A DNA stretch of 64,000 nt from Acidobacteriota bacterium (GTDB taxonomy: Bacteria > Acidobacteriota > JAAYUB01). The notes under the pieces were generated by a model. That model had not been told where the DNA came from. It did not search any database and saw only the letters and a list, made by a program, of their open reading frames with translations. Below, one piece after another: positions 34,676-43,962 of this stretch (position 1 is its first letter; the number at the start of each line of letters is the position of its first letter). A program made the translations under genes and the position numbers. The stretch covers positions 1-64,000 of the forward strand of contig JAGNHB010000027.1 of the NCBI GenBank assembly GCA_018001935.1, read 5' to 3'.

Positions 34676-34803
34676 CGCAAAAAGTCGATTCAGCCACAAA
34701 GAACGTAGAGAACGCAAAGAAAGAAATCTGCAATACATTGAAACAAAGAATTCTTATGATTCTTCTCCGTGCCTCTGTGAGATTAAAATCCGGACTTTTT
34801 TCG
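34676..34803. repeat. Family A inverted-repeat element, copy 1
   Basis: A 128-bp element bounded by CGCAAAAAGTC (34676-34686) and GACTTTTTTCG (34793-34803). It shares ATTCTTATGATTCTTCTCCGTG.CTCTGTGA with the better-preserved copy at 43824-43962. The gap 34535-35024 otherwise contains only the promoter of the downstream sensor. Confidence 0.7.
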
Positions 34804-34948
34804 AGATCATCATGGTTTAAGAGGTCCGAACTTGTTGCGGGGACGTCACCCTGGACGGCCTCGGAAAAACCGAAATTCGACGGGGCCGAGGGATTCGCAC
34901 CGTTCGCAGAAAACAGGGGGTTCCCGTGTCTTTGCGATACCGTCGGGC

Positions 34949-34976
34949 TTGCAATGCCTTGATTTGCGGGTATAAT
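34949..34976 (+). promoter_or_regulatory. Promoter of the propeller-sensor diguanylate cyclase
   Basis: TTGCAA (34949-34954) and a perfect TATAAT (34971-34976) are separated by 16 bp. The leader to the ATG at 35025 would be about 42 bases. Confidence 0.7.
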
Positions 34977-35024
34977 GCCGTCGAACGCGGCGCGCGCCGG
35001 GAACACCCCCGCCAGGACGGCACG

Positions 35025-37922
35025 ATGAGACGGACCGGTCTTCAACTACTTTTTCTTCTCCTTTTCGCGGGGGCGACCTGCGCCCAGATCCTCCCCTTTC
35101 GCCGTTTCACGCCCGAGAACGGGCTGGCGTCCTCCCGCGTCTGGAGCCTGTACCAGGATCGTTCGGGCTACCTGTGGGCCGGTTGCTCCGGCGGGCTCTC
35201 CCGGTTCAACGGGACCCTGTTCCGCAACTTCGACCGTGAGCGCGGTGTCGTGCAGAACACGGCCTTCGCCCTTGGCGAGGATGGCTCCGGCCAACTCTGG
35301 GCCGGGACGTACCGGGGCCCCTGCGTGTACCGCCCCGAGGACGGCCGGTTCGCCTCCACCATCGACACGGCCAGCCCCGTCATCGGTTTCACCGGGATGG
35401 GGAACGACTTCTTCTGCCTGACCGCCGACGGGAGGCTGGGCAGGCTGACGTCGAAACGGTCCTGGACACTCACGCCGCTGCCCCCGTCCGACGCGGGTTT
35501 CTCGGCGCTGGCGTCGGACGGCCGCTCTCTGTACGTCGGGGCGGGCGGCAACCTTCTGAAGGTCTCCCCCGCACCCGGCAGTGAACCGGTCCAGTCCGTG
35601 CCCGCCGGGGCCGTCATCAACGCGGTCCTCCCCTCGCCGGGGGAGCGGTGCTGCTGGGTGGCCACGGACAATGGCCTCTACCGGTTGGCCGAGGGTTCTA
35701 CGGTTTTCGAGGGCCCCTACCCCGGCACCGGAAACGAGCGCCTGCTGTGCCTCTGCGCCGGCCTCGACGGCGCGCTCTGGGTCGGCGGGCCCCGTGGCGT
35801 AGGGTACGCTTCCGGGGGGACGGTCGGGTGGTACGGCACCCGGTCGGGCCTGGGCGGCACCCCGGTGACGAAGGTCCTCGTGGACCGGGAAGGGCTCCTC
35901 TGGATCGGCACCATGAACGGGATCAGCCGCCTCGAGAACCGCCTGATCGAGACCTTCGACGAAAACTCGGGCCTCCCGGGAACCAGCACGGCCGCCGTGG
36001 TCTGGGACCCCCGGTCCGGCCGCACCTGGATCAGCACCAACGCCGGCCTCTTCGTTCGGAACGGCGACCGCTTCGAGGCCGTCACCGCCGCCGGCGCCTT
36101 TTTCAGCCGGTTCCTCGCCTGGACGGTGCTCCCCCGCCCGGACGGCTCGGTGTGGGTGGGAACGGACGGGGGAGGCATCGCCATCCTCCAGGGGGGAAAG
36201 GCCACCTACCTGACCCGGGCGAACGGCCTCCCGGGAGACGGCGTGTCCGACCTCTGCGAGGACGGTTCCGGTGTGGTCTGGGCCGCGTGCCGGCAAGGCC
36301 TGGCACGCATCGAGGGCGGCCGGGTCACGGCCTTCAACCGGGCCGGGGGATTGCCGGCCGATCACGTGCGGTGCATCCTGCCGTTGCCGGACGGACGCGG
36401 AGTGCTCCTGGGGACCGTCGGCGGCGGCCTGGTCCGCTTCGACGGGACCACCTTCCAGCGAATCGTTCTCCCCTGGAAAACGGACATCCTGGGCATCTAC
36501 GACCTCCTCCGCGCGGACGGGCGGCTCTGGATCGCCGCTGACGAAGGCCTCTTCGCCCTCGACGACGCCGGCCGGCTCTCCCACTGGGACACCGGCGACG
36601 GCCTGCCCGACAGCAGTTGCGTCGTCCTGCTGGAATCCGGCCCCGGGCTCCTCTGGGTCGGGACGGACGGGGGGGCCGCCCTCTTCGACACGTCCCTGGG
36701 CCGCGTCGTCAGGACCCTGACGGCCGGCGACGGGCTCCCGGGCAGCGAGTTCACCACCCACAACTGCGGTTGCCGGACCGACGACGGGAGCTTCTGGTTC
36801 GGCCTTGTCGGGGGGGTGTGCCGGATCGACCCTTCGGTCGCCACGGCCGCCGTCCCGACCACCGCGCCGCCCCTGGCCTGCCTGGACAGCCTCTTCCTGA
36901 CCCTGAGGGGGGGAGCGGTTCAACGGGTGGGGCTGGCGCCCGGCGCCGTCCTCCCGGACGACACCCGGACGATCCGCTTCGAGTTCGACGTCCTGAAGTT
37001 CCTGAGCCCGGAAAGTGTCACCGCCTTCGTGAAGCTCGAGGGGTACGACGAGGAGTTCGTTCCGCTGGGGCAAAGCCGGGTGAAGGAGTACACCAACCTG
37101 CCGTCCGGCAACTACGCTTTCGTCATCCGCCTCGCCGAGCGCGGCCGGCCTCCCGTCGACAAAAAGCTGGCCACCTTCCGCGTGGCGCCCGCGATCTGGC
37201 AAAATCCCCTGTTCTACTGCCTGGCGGCGGTGGTCCTGGCCCTCGTTGTCCACTTCGGTTTCCGTTTGCGTTACCGGGCCATCGAGCGGGAGAAGGAGAA
37301 GCTGGAGCAGACGGTCAACCAGGCCACCCGGGAACTGGAGAAGAAGAACACGCTGCTGAAGCACCTGGCCGTCACCGACGAACTGACCGGCCTCTACAAC
37401 CGCCGGTTCTTCCTGAAAGCCCTCCAGCAGGAAGTCCGGCGCCAGGCCCGCGCGATGCCGGGGACCGAGATGTCCGTGCTGATGGTGGACGTGGACCATT
37501 TCAAGCGGATCAACGACAATTTCGGCCACGAGGTCGGGGACTGGGTCCTCCAGCACGTGGCCCGGTGCCTCCGGTCATCGGTCCGCGTCACCGACATTCC
37601 CGCCCGCTTCGGCGGGGAGGAGTTCATCATCCTCCTGCCCCAGACCGGCAAGGAGGGCGCCCGCCGCGTCGGGGAGAAGATCCGCCTCCTCCTCCTGGCG
37701 TACCCGGCGGAACGGAACAACATCCGCATCCCCTGCTCCGTCAGCATCGGGGTCGCCGCGCTCGGCAGCCCCCTCGATTACACCGACGGGCTCGTCCCCG
37801 AGATCATCCGCCGGGCCGACGCCATGCTCTACCGGGCCAAGGCCGAGGGCCGGAACCGCGTGGTGGTTGAAGGCACCCGGTCCCCCCTGCAGACCCTGGA
37901 AATCAAGAAGGAAATTCTCTGA
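35025..37922 (+). CDS. Propeller/Y_Y_Y-sensor diguanylate cyclase
   Basis: A 965-residue membrane protein with a signal peptide (MRRTGLQLLFLLLFAGATCA). About fourteen propeller repeats ('LW.G...G..R') and a Y_Y_Y domain (about 640-730) form the periplasmic sensor. One transmembrane helix lies near residue 735, then a coiled coil and a GGDEF domain (about 785-950). The active-site motif is GGEEF, with an RVTD inhibitory site five residues upstream, so it should make cyclic di-GMP under feedback control. Its sensor half closely parallels the histidine kinase at 5103-8333, an exchange of output modules. The ATG at 35025 begins the signal peptide, and AGGACGG precedes it. Confidence 0.93.
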   Translation: MRRTGLQLLFLLLFAGATCAQILPFRRFTPENGLASSRVWSLYQDRSGYLWAGCSGGLSRFNGTLFRNFDRERGVVQNTAFALGEDGSGQLWAGTYRGPCVYRPEDGRFASTIDTASPVIGFTGMGNDFFCLTADGRLGRLTSKRSWTLTPLPPSDAGFSALASDGRSLYVGAGGNLLKVSPAPGSEPVQSVPAGAVINAVLPSPGERCCWVATDNGLYRLAEGSTVFEGPYPGTGNERLLCLCAGLDGALWVGGPRGVGYASGGTVGWYGTRSGLGGTPVTKVLVDREGLLWIGTMNGISRLENRLIETFDENSGLPGTSTAAVVWDPRSGRTWISTNAGLFVRNGDRFEAVTAAGAFFSRFLAWTVLPRPDGSVWVGTDGGGIAILQGGKATYLTRANGLPGDGVSDLCEDGSGVVWAACRQGLARIEGGRVTAFNRAGGLPADHVRCILPLPDGRGVLLGTVGGGLVRFDGTTFQRIVLPWKTDILGIYDLLRADGRLWIAADEGLFALDDAGRLSHWDTGDGLPDSSCVVLLESGPGLLWVGTDGGAALFDTSLGRVVRTLTAGDGLPGSEFTTHNCGCRTDDGSFWFGLVGGVCRIDPSVATAAVPTTAPPLACLDSLFLTLRGGAVQRVGLAPGAVLPDDTRTIRFEFDVLKFLSPESVTAFVKLEGYDEEFVPLGQSRVKEYTNLPSGNYAFVIRLAERGRPPVDKKLATFRVAPAIWQNPLFYCLAAVVLALVVHFGFRLRYRAIEREKEKLEQTVNQATRELEKKNTLLKHLAVTDELTGLYNRRFFLKALQQEVRRQARAMPGTEMSVLMVDVDHFKRINDNFGHEVGDWVLQHVARCLRSSVRVTDIPARFGGEEFIILLPQTGKEGARRVGEKIRLLLLAYPAERNNIRIPCSVSIGVAALGSPLDYTDGLVPEIIRRADAMLYRAKAEGRNRVVVEGTRSPLQTLEIKKEIL

Positions 37923-38031
37923 ATGCCCGTCGATCTGGTGCCCTTCCGTCAGCCCGCCGTCCCCGACGGCCCGGGCGCCGGGGTGGGCCGCCTCCGGCCG
38001 TTGTTCCGGCTCTCCCCGGCCCCCGTGGCGG

Positions 38032-38060
38032 TTGAATTCCTCCCGGACCGGGGCTATAAT
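38032..38060 (+). promoter_or_regulatory. Promoter of the Cys-rich protein/hflX operon
   Basis: TTGAAT (38032-38037) and a perfect TATAAT (38055-38060) are separated by 17 bp. The leader is only about 12 bases but contains the GAGGTG ribosome site. Confidence 0.8.
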
Positions 38061-38078
38061 CCGCCCTCGAGGTGAAAA

Positions 38079-38546
38079 GTGGACTGCAGGATTTGCAAGC
38101 ACTGGTACGACGGCAACCTCCTGTCACAGACGAAGGAAAACGTGTCTTACGGCTGCCGGGTCTTCGGGGAAGGCGTCCTTCGGGAAGACGCGGAATCGTG
38201 CGACCGGTATGCCGCCTGCGAGGAGCCCTTCCTCCCCTGCCGCACCTGCGGGACGCCCGTCCCGCGGGTGTGCATGCTCTTCGGGGAGTGCGTCAACTGC
38301 ACCGACTCCGACTGGAAGTGCCTCGAAGCGTGCGGCGGCGGCAGGTGGCAGTCCTTCTGCACCCACTGGAACCGTCTGAAGCTGGAGGGCAAGGCCGTCG
38401 CCGTGGATGGCAAGGCCTACGAGGTGTTCGCGGGCCGGGAGGATCAGCCCCCCCCTCCCCGGCCTGAAACCGGCATCAAGTCCCTCTACGAGGCCCATCT
38501 CCGCCGCCGGCGCGAGGCGTCGCGCAAGCGGCCCGGCCGGAGGTGA
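38079..38546 (+). CDS. Cysteine-rich protein of unknown function
   Basis: A 155-residue protein with 13 cysteines in the first 94 residues (CxxC pairs at 3/6, 54/57, 71/74 and others), likely binding zinc or an iron-sulfur centre. There is no signal peptide or transmembrane helix; the C-terminal 40 residues are basic and Pro-rich. I do not recognise the family. It starts at a GTG 5 bases after GAGGTG, under a strong promoter. Its stop codon lies inside the ribosome site of hflX (GGAGGTGA, 38539-38546), so the two are tightly coupled, suggesting a role near the ribosome or RNA, but that is inference. Confidence 0.78.
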   Translation: MDCRICKHWYDGNLLSQTKENVSYGCRVFGEGVLREDAESCDRYAACEEPFLPCRTCGTPVPRVCMLFGECVNCTDSDWKCLEACGGGRWQSFCTHWNRLKLEGKAVAVDGKAYEVFAGREDQPPPPRPETGIKSLYEAHLRRRREASRKRPGRR

Positions 38547-38552
38547 GCCATT
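38539..38552 (+). promoter_or_regulatory. Ribosome binding site that supports an ATT start for hflX
   Basis: GGAGGTGA at 38539-38546 ends 3 bases before an in-frame ATT at 38550, a normal spacing. The next standard start codon, TTG at 38580, has no ribosome site. Confidence 0.6.
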
Positions 38553-40226
38553 TCGCGCCTCCACGGCCGCACCGACGGCTTGAAGCCCCACCAGACCCGG
38601 ATGCTGGAGAAGCTCCACCAGCGGCGGGTCCCCCCCCACGCCCTCCTCACGCCCGAACTGGCCGCCCGGCTGGTCGAGGTGTCCGCGGAGATGAACCGCC
38701 AGGTCGGCCTCCTGCTGAACCGGGCGGGGAGCGTTGAGTACGTGGTGGTGGGGGATGCCCACCGCATCGAACTCCCCGACTTCAAGCGCTTCCGCACGGG
38801 CTTCCGGCGGTTCCGCGGCCTCCGGTGCGTCCACACCCACCTGGACGGCACGGGGCTCTCCCAGGAGGACCTCACCGACCTCGCCCTCCTGCGCCTCGAC
38901 ACCATGAGCGTCCTGGAGATCGACGAGGGCGGAACGCCCGGCCTGCTCCACACGGCCCACGTCAAGCCCGCCGCCGGTCCCGGGGGCGAACAGCGGCCCG
39001 GCGACTTCTGGGCCCAGCTGCCGTCGGTCCCGGTGTACCGCCTCGACCTGGACTTCCCGGCCTTTATCCGGGACCTCGAGGCGGAGTTCACCCGCTCCGC
39101 CCCCGGGGGCCGGGAAGGCGCCGCGACCGAACGGGCCATCCTCGTCGGCGTCACCACCGGGGGCCTGGAGGCGGAGCGGTCCCGGCTCGACGAACTCCGG
39201 GAGCTGGCCCGCACCGCCGACGCCGAGGTCCTGGACGTGCTCGTCCAGCGTCGCCCGAGGCTGGACCCGCGGCACGTCATGGGCGAGGGCAAGTTGCGGG
39301 AGATCATCATCCGCGGCATGCAGCTCGGCGCCGGCATGCTCATCTTCAACCGGAACCTCTCCCCCACCCAGGCCCGCGCCATCTGCCGCGAGACGGACAT
39401 GAAGGTCATCGACCGGACCCAGCTCATCCTCGACATCTTCGCCCGCCGCGCCCGGTCCCAGGAGGGGAAGATCCAGGTGGAGCTGGCCCAGTTCAAGTAC
39501 CTCTTCCCCCGCCTCGCGGAGGCCGACGACTCGCTGTCGCGCCTCACCGGCGGGATCGGGGGCCGCGGTCCCGGCGAGACGGTCCTCGAGGTGGGCAAGC
39601 GCCGCATCCGGGACCGGATCGCCTTCCTGGAGGAGAAGATGGAGGGGATCCGCAAGGCCCGTGCCCAGCGCCGCCGCCGCCGGAGCCGTCGGGCCGTCCC
39701 CGTGGTCTCCATCGTGGGGTACACGAACGCGGGCAAATCGACCCTCTTCAACCGGCTGGCCCGGGCCGACGCCCTGGCCGAGGACAAGCTCTTTGCCACC
39801 CTGGACCCCCTCACCCGCCAACTCCGCTTCCCGGGCGGAGCGGAGGCGATCCTGGCCGACACCGTGGGCTTCATCCGCGACCTCCCCCGGGAGCTGTTGG
39901 AGGCGTTCAAGGCCACCCTCGAGGAGATCGAGGAGGCAGACCTCATCGTCCACCTGGCCGACGCCGCGGCGCCCGACCGCGACATCCAGGTGCGCGCCGT
40001 GGAGGACCTGCTGCGGCAGCTGGACCTCGACGAGATCCCCCGCCTGTCGGTCTGGAACAAGGCCGACCTTCTCCCGGCACCCGAGCGGGATTTCCTGGCG
40101 CGCCGGGGCATCGTCCTCTCCGCCCTCACGGGGGAAGGGGTGGACAACCTTCTCCTTCGGTTGCGGGAAGCCCTGTTCACCGTACCCGGGTCCGCCCTGC
40201 CGAACCCGCTGGAGGTCTACTCATGA
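38550..40226 (+). CDS. hflX: Ribosome-splitting GTPase HflX
   Basis: A 558-residue GTPase that binds 50S subunits and splits stalled ribosomes. The long N-terminal domain ends in the glycine-rich 'LTGGIGGRGPGE' loop. The G domain shows GYTNAGKST (G1), DTVGF (G3) and NKAD (G4). The body is longer than E. coli HflX (426) because of an N-terminal extension seen in many relatives. I place the start at ATT 38550, because the encoded residues HGRTDGLKPHQ fit the conserved HGN..GLK..Q N-terminus and a perfect ribosome site lies just upstream. A TTG at 38580 would cut this motif. It overlaps the next gene by 4 bases (ATGA). Confidence 0.93.
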   Translation: MSRLHGRTDGLKPHQTRMLEKLHQRRVPPHALLTPELAARLVEVSAEMNRQVGLLLNRAGSVEYVVVGDAHRIELPDFKRFRTGFRRFRGLRCVHTHLDGTGLSQEDLTDLALLRLDTMSVLEIDEGGTPGLLHTAHVKPAAGPGGEQRPGDFWAQLPSVPVYRLDLDFPAFIRDLEAEFTRSAPGGREGAATERAILVGVTTGGLEAERSRLDELRELARTADAEVLDVLVQRRPRLDPRHVMGEGKLREIIIRGMQLGAGMLIFNRNLSPTQARAICRETDMKVIDRTQLILDIFARRARSQEGKIQVELAQFKYLFPRLAEADDSLSRLTGGIGGRGPGETVLEVGKRRIRDRIAFLEEKMEGIRKARAQRRRRRSRRAVPVVSIVGYTNAGKSTLFNRLARADALAEDKLFATLDPLTRQLRFPGGAEAILADTVGFIRDLPRELLEAFKATLEEIEEADLIVHLADAAAPDRDIQVRAVEDLLRQLDLDEIPRLSVWNKADLLPAPERDFLARRGIVLSALTGEGVDNLLLRLREALFTVPGSALPNPLEVYS

Positions 40227-41341
40227 GCCGTGTCGCTGTCCGCCCCGTCCGCTCCCGGAAGGACCTGGCGGAATTCGTCCGCTTCCCCTACCGGAAGTAC
40301 CACGGCCACCCGTTCTGGGTCCCCCCGCCCCTCATGGACCGCAAGGCGCTCCTGAACCGCGACCGTCACCCCTTCTACCTCAAGGCCGAGGCGGAGTTCT
40401 TCCTCGCGGAGGGACCGGGGGGGACGCGGGGGTGCGTCGCCGCGATCCACAACCACGCCCACGAGGAGTACCACGGCGACAAGAGCGGTTTCTTCGGCTT
40501 CTTCGAAACGGACGACCACCCGGACACGGCCGCCGCCCTCCTCGACGCCGCCGCGAACTGGTGCGCCGCCCGCGGGCTCGTCCGCATCCAGGGGCCCATG
40601 AACCCTTCCACGAACTACGAGTGCGCCCTCCTCGTGGACGGTTTCGACCGACCGCCCGTCCTCATGATGCCCTACAACCCGCCCTGCTACGCCGACCACG
40701 TGGAGGCCGCCGGTTTCGACAAGGCCCGCGACCTGCTGGCCTACAACCTGGAGGCGAAGGACATGCCGATGGAACGAATCCGGCACCTCGCCGACCGGGT
40801 GGAGAGCAAGGAGAACGTCCGCAACCGGCCCATCCGCATGAACAAGCTGGACGAGGAACTGGAGCGGGTCTTCGCCGTTTACAACGACGCCTGGAGCCGG
40901 AACTGGGGTTTCGTCCCCATGTCCCGCGAGGAGCTTTCCGCCATGGCGGAGAGCCTGAAGTGGGTCTGCGATCCCCGGATCATCTTCATCACGGAGCGGG
41001 AAGGCGAGGCCGTGGGTTTCATCTTCGCCATGCCCGACCTGAACCGGATCTTCAAGGACCTGGGCGGACGCTTGCTCCCCTTCGGCTGGGTCCGCCTCCT
41101 GGCCGGGCGCCGCCGGGTGGGTTTCATGCGCGTGCTGGCCATGGGCCTGCGCAAGGACTACCAGAACCTCGGCTACACGGCCCTCCTCTACCGTGACATC
41201 GTCCGGTACGGGGGGGAAGCCGGCTACCCCCACGGCGAGATCGGCTGGGTGCTGGAGGACAACGTGATGATGAACCGCGCCGCCGTCATGCTGGGCGCCC
41301 GGGTTTCCAAGCGCTACCGGATCTACGCGAGGAACCTGTGA
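40223..41341 (+). CDS. GNAT-like N-acetyltransferase (YghO-like)
   Basis: A 372-residue cytoplasmic protein. The N-terminal half contains 'FVRFPYRKYHGHPFWVPP' and 'IQGPMNPSTNYECALLVDGF', signatures of a conserved family annotated as GNAT-superfamily YghO-like proteins. The C-terminal half has a GNAT core ('ITEREGEAVGFIFAMPDLN', 'LRKDYQNLGYTALLYRDIV') for acetyl-CoA binding. Substrate unknown. The ATG overlaps the hflX stop (ATGA), so it is the third gene of that operon. Confidence 0.82.
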   Translation: MSRVAVRPVRSRKDLAEFVRFPYRKYHGHPFWVPPPLMDRKALLNRDRHPFYLKAEAEFFLAEGPGGTRGCVAAIHNHAHEEYHGDKSGFFGFFETDDHPDTAAALLDAAANWCAARGLVRIQGPMNPSTNYECALLVDGFDRPPVLMMPYNPPCYADHVEAAGFDKARDLLAYNLEAKDMPMERIRHLADRVESKENVRNRPIRMNKLDEELERVFAVYNDAWSRNWGFVPMSREELSAMAESLKWVCDPRIIFITEREGEAVGFIFAMPDLNRIFKDLGGRLLPFGWVRLLAGRRRVGFMRVLAMGLRKDYQNLGYTALLYRDIVRYGGEAGYPHGEIGWVLEDNVMMNRAAVMLGARVSKRYRIYARNL

Positions 41342-41389
41342 GACGGTGAGGCGGCGAGGCGCAGACCGCCGCTTTTCCGGGCAAGGACG

Positions 41390-41424
41390 AAAGGACCAAA
41401 GGGACCAAAGGGACTGAAAGGACA
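41390..41424 (+). repeat. Short AAAGGGACC-type tandem repeat
   Basis: Four imperfect 8-10-base units (AAAGGACC, AAAGGGACC, AAAGGGACTG, AAAGGAC) follow the GNAT gene. The gap to the TonB receptor (41342-41624) contains nothing else recognisable. Confidence 0.6.
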
Positions 41425-41624
41425 GCCGCCCCCTCAGGCTTCCGTCGAAGGGGATGCCGACGTTCGCTTCCCCTTGAAAAAAAGATTGCATTGAAGTTGC
41501 GTGAAATGCTATCGTTCGCGTTTCTCCGAGCCTTCGCGTGCTACAGCGCCCCGCGCCACGCCGGAAGGCCGACAGGGCACGGCGGGAAACGGCCGTACCT
41601 TCCACCTTCGAAAAGGAGAACGTC

Positions 41625-43673
41625 ATGGTTCACTCTGTCTTCGCTTCACCCCTCGCCAGCCTCCCCCCCCGTTCCGGGGCCCTTTCCCTCCGACCGCCGG
41701 GCGCGGTCCGCCGGTGCCGCGGCACCCGGGCACGGGCCGTCCTGACGCTGCTCCTGGGGGCCCTTTTCCTGGCCGTTGCCCTGGCACAGGGCGAACAGGA
41801 AAAAAAGAAGGGCGACGGCAGGGACACGGAAAAGAAAGCCCCGGCGGAGATTACCGAGGCCATCACGGTCTCCTCGGAGACCCCGAAGGAGATGCCGGTG
41901 GCCACCGTGTCCGTGCTCCTCCCGGACAAGATCGAGGCCGCCGACGCCCGCGACCTGGCGGAGGTCCTCAGCTACACGTCCGGGACCTACGTGTCCGTGG
42001 GCAGCAAGGACGAGTGGCGCATCAAGATCCGCGGGCTGGACACCGGCCGCACCACCCTGCTCTACGACGGGATCCCCGTTTACGAGCCCTACTTCAACTC
42101 CTACGACCTGAAGACCTTCATGGCGTCCGACATCGAACGGATCCAGGTGATCAAGGGCGCGTCCTCGGTCCTGTACGGCCCCAACACCCTGGGCGGCATC
42201 ATCGAACTGATCACCCGCCGCCCCGACCGCCCCTCCTTCTCCGCCGAGCTGACCCGCGGCGAGAACGAGACCGCCCGCATCAACGCCTACGGCAACATCA
42301 ACCTCGGGAAGTTCATCTTCCTTCTCGGCGGGGACGTGGAGAAATCCGACGGCTTCTGCTACCGGGCCGGCGACCGCACCACCCTCCGGGCCAACAGCGA
42401 TTACGAGCGGAACAACATCCTCGGGAAGGTCTACTACTACCCCCGCCCCGACATCGAACTGCTGGGGGAGTTCAGCTGGTTCAACACCAACTACGGCATC
42501 CCGTGGGCGCTGGAGGTCCAGAAGGCCAACTACTGGCGTTTCGCCGACTGGGACCGCTGCACCGTCAGCTTCGGCGGCACCACGCCCAGCTTCAACGACG
42601 GGTTCCTCAAGTTCCGGGCCTTCTACGTGAGTTACTACAATGTCCTGGACGCCTACAAGAACGCCTCCCTCACCACCCGCCAGTGGCGGTCCACCTACGA
42701 CAACTATTCCTGGGGCTTCTTCGTCCTGAACACCACGCCCTTCGGGAGCAGGCACGAACTCCGCACCAGCGTCAACTTCCACACCGACAAGGTCCGGCAG
42801 CAGTCCGACCTGGGGAAACCGTGGGAGGTCTTCACCCAGGACGTCCTCTCCGTGGGCGCGGAGGACTACATCCGCCTGAACTCCCGGTGGGGGCTCCAGG
42901 TGGGCGCCAGCGTCGACTACCTGATGAAGGAGGAGGGCGAGGGCAACAACAAGGCCCGGATCAACCCCCTGGTGGCCCTCAAGTACAACCCCACCGAGGA
43001 CATCGACCTCCGCCTGACCCTGTCCCGGAAGTCCCGCTTCCCCAGCATGAAAAACCTGTACGGCTCCACCGGCGGCAACCCCGACCTCCGGGACGAGACC
43101 GGCGCCAACGTCGAGTTCGGCGCCGCCTGGCGGGGCCCCGTGCGACTCGCGGGAGCCGTCTTCTACAACCGGCTGAAGGACCTCATCGAGCGCAAGAACC
43201 TCTCCGACGGGACCTACATCAACATCAACATCAGCCAGGCCTCCATCGCCGGTTTCGAGGCCGAGGCCTCCCGGTCCTGGGAGTGGGTCGACCTGAGCGC
43301 GAACTACACCTTCCTGCAGGCGGAGAACCTGAGCGCCGGCGTCCCGCTGGACCTGACCCCCAAAAACCAGTTCAACGCCTTCCTGACCCTGCACCCGAAA
43401 GACTGGTTCCGTTTCAGTTTCTGGGGGATCGCCGCCTCCTCCGCCCGCTACACCGCCTCCAACGGGTCCGTCGTCCGGGTCCCCGGGTACGCGGTCTTCA
43501 ACGCCTCGCTGGAGCGGAAGCTGGGGCTGGGACTGGGGCTCATCTGCAAGCTCGAGAACGTGTTCAACAAGGCCTACGTCACGGAACCGGGCTTCCCCAT
43601 GCGGGCCCGCACCTTCACCGCCGGCATCCGGTTCAACTGGGACGCCGCGCCCCCGACCGCGCCGGGGGAGTAG
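41625..43673 (+). CDS. TonB-dependent outer-membrane receptor
   Basis: A 682-residue outer-membrane active transporter. A long basic N-terminus with a hydrophobic run (about residues 40-55) is the signal sequence. 'ITEAITVSS' is a probable TonB box. The plug domain (about 85-195) shows 'IRGLDTGRTTLLYDGIPV', 'IERIQVIKGASSVLYG' and 'GGIIELITRRP'. The rest is a 22-strand barrel ending in aromatic-rich FNWDAAPP, with a few extra residues after it. The ligand is unknown; no siderophore or vitamin genes are adjacent. The ATG at 41625 follows AGGAG by 6 bases. Confidence 0.93.
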   Translation: MVHSVFASPLASLPPRSGALSLRPPGAVRRCRGTRARAVLTLLLGALFLAVALAQGEQEKKKGDGRDTEKKAPAEITEAITVSSETPKEMPVATVSVLLPDKIEAADARDLAEVLSYTSGTYVSVGSKDEWRIKIRGLDTGRTTLLYDGIPVYEPYFNSYDLKTFMASDIERIQVIKGASSVLYGPNTLGGIIELITRRPDRPSFSAELTRGENETARINAYGNINLGKFIFLLGGDVEKSDGFCYRAGDRTTLRANSDYERNNILGKVYYYPRPDIELLGEFSWFNTNYGIPWALEVQKANYWRFADWDRCTVSFGGTTPSFNDGFLKFRAFYVSYYNVLDAYKNASLTTRQWRSTYDNYSWGFFVLNTTPFGSRHELRTSVNFHTDKVRQQSDLGKPWEVFTQDVLSVGAEDYIRLNSRWGLQVGASVDYLMKEEGEGNNKARINPLVALKYNPTEDIDLRLTLSRKSRFPSMKNLYGSTGGNPDLRDETGANVEFGAAWRGPVRLAGAVFYNRLKDLIERKNLSDGTYININISQASIAGFEAEASRSWEWVDLSANYTFLQAENLSAGVPLDLTPKNQFNAFLTLHPKDWFRFSFWGIAASSARYTASNGSVVRVPGYAVFNASLERKLGLGLGLICKLENVFNKAYVTEPGFPMRARTFTAGIRFNWDAAPPTAPGE

Positions 43674-43772
43674 GCGCTTTAGCGGCTGCGTTCTTACCAA
43701 CATGTTATCGATACCGGTTGCCTTCCGAGGCCACTGTTGCCGGGCGAAGTCCCGGGAAGAGCGCAGTGCCTT
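43671..43772 (+). repeat. Dispersed repeat family E, copy 2
   Basis: Degenerate match to 8334-8428 directly after the receptor stop codon. Shared blocks are GCGCTT.AGC.GCTGCGTT, ACCGGTT.C and GCCGGGCGAAGT.CCGG. It is the first of three repeats packed into the convergent gap 43674-44182, which has no gene. Confidence 0.6.
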
Positions 43773-43823
43773 CCAGATGCGGTCTTTGTCAAAATGAGCA
43801 TGCAAGTTGTCAAATCTGATGCG

Positions 43824-43962
43824 TTCGCAAAAAGTCCTTTTCTCTCAAAGAGGCACGGAGGCACAGAGAAATACAAATCGTATTTAATAGAATCAACAGT
43901 CCTTACGATTCTTCTCCGTGCCTCTGTGCCTCTGTGAGATCACAACCAGGACTTTTTGCGAA
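43824..43962. repeat. Family A inverted-repeat element, copy 2 (MITE-like)
   Basis: A 139-bp element with perfect 14-bp terminal inverted repeats, TTCGCAAAAAGTCC (43824-43837) and GGACTTTTTGCGAA (43949-43962). The inner arms AGAGGCACGGAGGCACAGAG and CTCCGTGCCTCTGTGCCTCT are also inverted, so the whole can form one long hairpin. No coding capacity and no clear target-site duplication. Confidence 0.85.

Noticed and set aside
41646..43805. Open frame of 719 codons antisense to the TonB receptor
   Set aside because: Low-complexity shadow translation; the receptor on the plus strand is unambiguous.
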